DNA from: an uncultured Lachnospiraceae bacterium | Lineage (GTDB): Bacteria; Bacillota; Clostridia; Lachnospirales; Lachnospiraceae | Length of the DNA stretch: 34,487 nucleotides | Direction: 5' to 3' | NCBI GenBank assembly: GCA_900314445.1 | Contig: OMVA01000001.1 | Location: 1-34,487 of the forward strand | Shown: one piece after another, positions 32,601-34,487 of the stretch | How positions within the stretch are numbered: the first letter of the stretch is position 1 | How the letters are laid out: each line of letters starts with the position of its first letter | Program-made: the position numbers and the translations under genes | The notes under the pieces: model-generated | Databases searched by the model: none | Told to the model about the DNA's origin: nothing | Seen by the model: only the letters and a program-made list of their open reading frames with translations

Positions 32601-33266
32601 TTCCAGCTTTGGCTTTTCCTCTTTCTCTTCCTCCTGGTTCAGACCTGAAATCTTAGGTCCTGCCTGAATAGCATCCCAAATGAGTTTGGAGGCTCTTTCA
32701 TCGGTTGGGTCACCTGGATTTTCCTTCCAGATTCTTTCGCCCAGCATATAAAGAATGGCTGCTTTATGGGCACAGGTAATCTTCTTTGCATCCGAAATTC
32801 TTGGACACTTCCAGTTCTCACATCGCATATCGATGATACGAGAAGAATTAAAATAAACCATTACTTTGGAATTATAATAGTATGGTGGCTCAGCAAAACT
32901 TGCCTGGGCTCTCCATATATTTTCTCCATCCTGAAATTGACCTGGCATTTTTGCCACAGTAAATCCAGAGAATTTATTTTCTTCCTGGGCCATTTCCTTA
33001 CCCTGCTTCCAAAGATCCAGAGTCATTGAAACGGAACGCATAATGGAAAGATAATTGAAGAAATAAGTTCCACCACGGAACTTCTCCTCAATCTCCTCCA
33101 ATACATCTGACCAGGCACTGGCAGTTTTTACCTTTTCCTGCATATCCTCTGGAAGTCCAGTCTTTGCGGGGCGACCAACGCCCACATTGGAAAATAAATC
33201 ATCCAATCTTTTTAACTTATCCAGATTCTTTTCTTGACTTTCATTTTTCTCATCAAATGAACTCAA
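29697..33266 (-). CDS. SWIM zinc-finger SNF2-family DEAD/DEAH-box ATPase
   Basis: An 1189-aa Swi2/Snf2 ATPase. A SWIM-type zinc site (RCENWKC...ITCAHK, about residues 147-172) is followed by a long bacterial SNF2-associated middle region. The motor follows, with Walker A DDMGLGKT at about 735, DEAQ at about 847, LTGTPIENRLSELWSIFDYL, ILVFSQFTSMLDLL, ISLKAGGTGLNLTGAD and the arginine-finger motif ATDRAHRIGQ. Such proteins translocate on double-stranded DNA, probably at the chromosome or during repair; the exact role is not known. The start is TTG, with GGAG 7 nt upstream and no in-frame ATG nearby. The dus gene follows by 50 bp. Confidence 0.93.
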   Translation of the reverse strand: MSSFDEKNESQEKNLDKLKRLDDLFSNVGVGRPAKTGLPEDMQEKVKTASAWSDVLEEIEEKFRGGTYFFNYLSIMRSVSMTLDLWKQGKEMAQEENKFSGFTVAKMPGQFQDGENIWRAQASFAEPPYYYNSKVMVYFNSSRIIDMRCENWKCPRISDAKKITCAHKAAILYMLGERIWKENPGDPTDERASKLIWDAIQAGPKISGLNQEEEKEEKPKLEEEKIYLEPSLSLTESDRLALSFRYGNDKMYKIRNITDFVRTARTGGKLKAGKKDYFVDAKNIAEESMDLYHMMDDAVTQLENVRFYEPQQLYSPDIKIKNQLILTGKALDAFCHLIPREGVEVSTQDGVKMMRLRDAALPLFLNVEAVRSDMDLAGGIHIYGDVPVLIRGEKCSYYISSHHINRVSPEDIRHARPLLDAAENGHISLTIGPKYLSAFYYDTLPYLQEIADVEMEEGLFDEAKKPVRAHFSFDLDVTSKYFLCGAYVSYKDKKFSLMNRDDNSLGISEEHLWQMRNLAKEERVMSVIRSFFNLRSEKHFLCVNDEEHAFGILHDAVEALQTLGKVRCTEAFQSTKIRKNPKVSVGVSVSSGLLDLSVTSSDITSEELIEILQSYDPKKKYHRLASGDFIETNSENIDTLYQMMQSMHLSPRKLVSGKMNLPVYRAFYLDSMLENREDFLTSKDREFRRLIREFHSFSEAEFEIPDQMKGILRNYQESGFRWLKTLGQYQFGGILADDMGLGKTLQMITLLEDMKKQYICQKSQQDEKNQRDLTPPHSIIIAPAALIFNWQAELARFAPDLSVLVVTGNQQERAQLLTQSDDYDVIVTSYDLLKRDIAEYEGKSFDVEVIDEAQNIKNSTTAAAKSVKLIDSKVRYALTGTPIENRLSELWSIFDYLMPGFLYKYQTFKKVFETPIVKHQDDDMSQQLKQMISPFILRRLKKDVLKDLPPKLEEVYFAGLSGEQQKLYDGEVTKLKTELGTTSKEDFSKKRFQILAELTKLRQICCDPSLCVDNYKGESAKRAACLQLIQDAVDGGHKILVFSQFTSMLDLLEKDVEAQGITYYDIRGNTPKQQRLELVNQFNEDDTNVFFISLKAGGTGLNLTGADIVIHYDPWWNVAAENQATDRAHRIGQKNTVSVYKLIMKQSVEEKILELQEKKKSLAEEVLSGEGVGSASITQEELLQILDAN

Positions 33267-33365
33267 ATTTTTTCTCCATTCTTGTCTTTTCGCAAATTTC
33301 TAGTCTATTTTCACGATCTATTATCTTTAGAAATTTCTTACCATCCGATTTCTATTTCTATTACT

Positions 33366-34217
33366 TTACTGAATTTCAGCCTTCTGCTTTTCGTAAATAT
33401 CTACGAGCAGATCATTTGCCTGCATACGGTCAATAATCTGTTTGATGCAACTCTCCAAAGGTGCGCCCTGGCTATAATCAGCAGGGGCAAAGAGGTTGAT
33501 TCTGTCCTGACGCATCAGTTCCTTTACGGTATCTTTACTCTTTTCATTTTCTTCCTGGTAAACTGCAACCGAGTAGCCGCCATTTACCTTTACCAGTTTC
33601 ATGCAAGGAACATCGGTTACGCCATCGGCGATATAAATCATGTTATGGAATGGCACCCGACGCTGATTTTCCGGCGTAAACTCATTTACGGTACGATCGT
33701 CGGAAAGGTCCATAACACCCTTATTAATACGGAATAAAATCTGGGTCTTTGTGGTGTAATTCACCACATTCTTGGGCCAGACAGCCACGCCATTTTCATC
33801 ATATAAAAATTCGCAGGCAAAGATTTCCTTAAAGGCATCCTTGATTTCACAACCCTCAATAATTTCCTTCAGACCAGAAGAAATGATGTAGTGCTCAATG
33901 CTTACACCATGCTCTTCTCCATACTGATTGATGCGGTCAAACCAGGTCTTAACCCCTGGATAGAACTGAAGTTTTTCACCCGCTTTTACAAAGTTCTCTC
34001 TGCGAATACTTTTTCTGTGATTTCTGGATTCTGTAAGCATGAGGTAGAGATAGGAAAGGACAGGATCCATCTGTTCATCCTGGGCCAGCTCATTTGACTG
34101 ACTCCAGAACTCATCTGCTGTCAGACCAATTTCTGGAATAAAAGAATACTCCTGCATATTGGTGGTGCAAAGGGTTTTATCAAAATCATACATGATTGCA
34201 ATTACTGGTTTTTCCAT
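33366..34217 (-). CDS. HAD superfamily phosphatase
   Basis: A 283-aa haloacid-dehalogenase-fold protein. Catalytic motif I is MYDFDKTLC (Asp11, Asp13), motif II is YIISSGLKEII, and motif IV is IYIADGVTDVPCMKL. The cap is mostly helical and lies between motifs I and II, as in phosphoserine-phosphatase-like (C1) members. AAGGAGG precedes the ATG. The substrate is unknown; family members hydrolyse small phosphates. It is about 100 bp upstream of the SNF2 gene and may share its transcript. Confidence 0.88.
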   Translation of the reverse strand: MEKPVIAIMYDFDKTLCTTNMQEYSFIPEIGLTADEFWSQSNELAQDEQMDPVLSYLYLMLTESRNHRKSIRRENFVKAGEKLQFYPGVKTWFDRINQYGEEHGVSIEHYIISSGLKEIIEGCEIKDAFKEIFACEFLYDENGVAVWPKNVVNYTTKTQILFRINKGVMDLSDDRTVNEFTPENQRRVPFHNMIYIADGVTDVPCMKLVKVNGGYSVAVYQEENEKSKDTVKELMRQDRINLFAPADYSQGAPLESCIKQIIDRMQANDLLVDIYEKQKAEIQ

Positions 34218-34250
34218 ATCTTCCTCCTTGGAAAAGCAGACCTTTTCCTA

Positions 34251-34267
34251 CGCAAAATCCATTTGCC
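34251..34267. repeat. Dispersed element, copy R12
   Basis: CGCAAAATCCATTTGCC, 34-50 bp upstream of the HAD gene start. Confidence 0.5.
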
Positions 34268-34325
34268 CAAGTCCTCTTGAAGCAAAAAATAATTATACAC
34301 TACAAATTTTTCACATACAAGCAAA

Positions 34326-34487
34326 GGGGCTGTGAAAAAATGAGATAATCATTTTTTCCAGCTCCATTTTTATATCATTTTTTGTGAGGTATGCTGTTTC
34401 TGGCAAAAATAGAGTATAATGCCCCTTTCCCCAAAAACTACAAACTTTTTTGATTAGGCAGCTTCTTGGAGACGCATCTTTTTATTG
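34326..34487 (-). mobile_element. Possible insertion-sequence end (IS1182-like), otherwise a terminator
   Basis: GGGGCTGTGAAAAAATGA (34326-34343) pairs with TCATTTTTTCCAGCTCC (34349-34365). A GGGGCTGT terminus with a nested inverted repeat resembles IS1182-family ends. A minus-strand frame ending NKKMRLQEAA then stop (34454-34456) enters from the right and could be a transposase C-terminus. The same hairpin could instead be the terminator of a gene beyond the window. Confidence 0.35.

Noticed and set aside
34369..34415. Plus-strand promoter with TATAAT near 34415
   Set aside because: No good -35 box at the proper distance and no plus-strand gene begins before the window ends.

Overview
The window looks like a chromosomal segment of a low-to-moderate GC Gram-positive anaerobe of the Clostridia, most likely Lachnospiraceae. 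The grounds are strong AGGAGG-type ribosome binding sites, a domain-permuted GH3 beta-glucosidase of the Butyrivibrio/Ruminococcus type, a LytTR/DUF3021 pair, a TAXI-type TRAP transporter and DUF-style clostridial families. The genus cannot be fixed from the sequence. Every clear gene is on the minus strand except the LytTR/DUF3021 pair. No tRNA, rRNA or CRISPR array was seen.

Layout, left to right. 1-3780: type I restriction-modification genes hsdM and hsdS; hsdS runs off the left edge and hsdR is not in the window. 3993-4930: LytTR regulator plus DUF3021 membrane protein and a terminator. 4964-6196: decayed sequence (a DUF1801 C-terminus and the C-terminus of an SLC13/CitMHS-like transporter) around an intact cytidylate-kinase-like gene. 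6242-7150: a HAD-like/ACT fusion. 7560-14322: a compact cluster read as permuted GH3 glucosidase, two tandem HypB-like GTPases, a cysteine-free U32-like protein and a U32 (TrhP-like) protein. 14568-16500: lysA and a CsoR-type copper sensor, separated by a 35-36-bp tandem array. 16628-20372: TAXI solute-binding protein, fused TRAP permease and a second cytidylate-kinase-like protein. 20533-23550: DMT permease, AttH/CrtC-like lipocalin protein and AIM24 protein. 23887-25188: an HPr domain fused to a D-lactate-type dehydrogenase. 25445-28375: NSS symporter and pyruvate kinase. 28564-34217: SWIM-SNF2 helicase, tRNA-dihydrouridine synthase and a HAD phosphatase. The right edge may hold one end of an insertion sequence.

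The most unusual points are these. (1) The HPr-dehydrogenase fusion keeps His15 and Ser46 of HPr and the full Arg/Asp/Glu/His set of D-lactate dehydrogenase, so it could link PTS phosphorylation to pyruvate reduction. (2) A short palindromic element, close to CGCAAAnnTCATTTGCC, sits at about twelve intergenic loci from 5.3 kb rightwards, mostly just upstream of start codons. (3) Two cytidylate-kinase-like proteins each directly follow a carboxylate-type transporter gene or its remnant. (4) A tandem HypB pair lies next to a tandem U32 pair, with no hydrogenase or urease genes in view.
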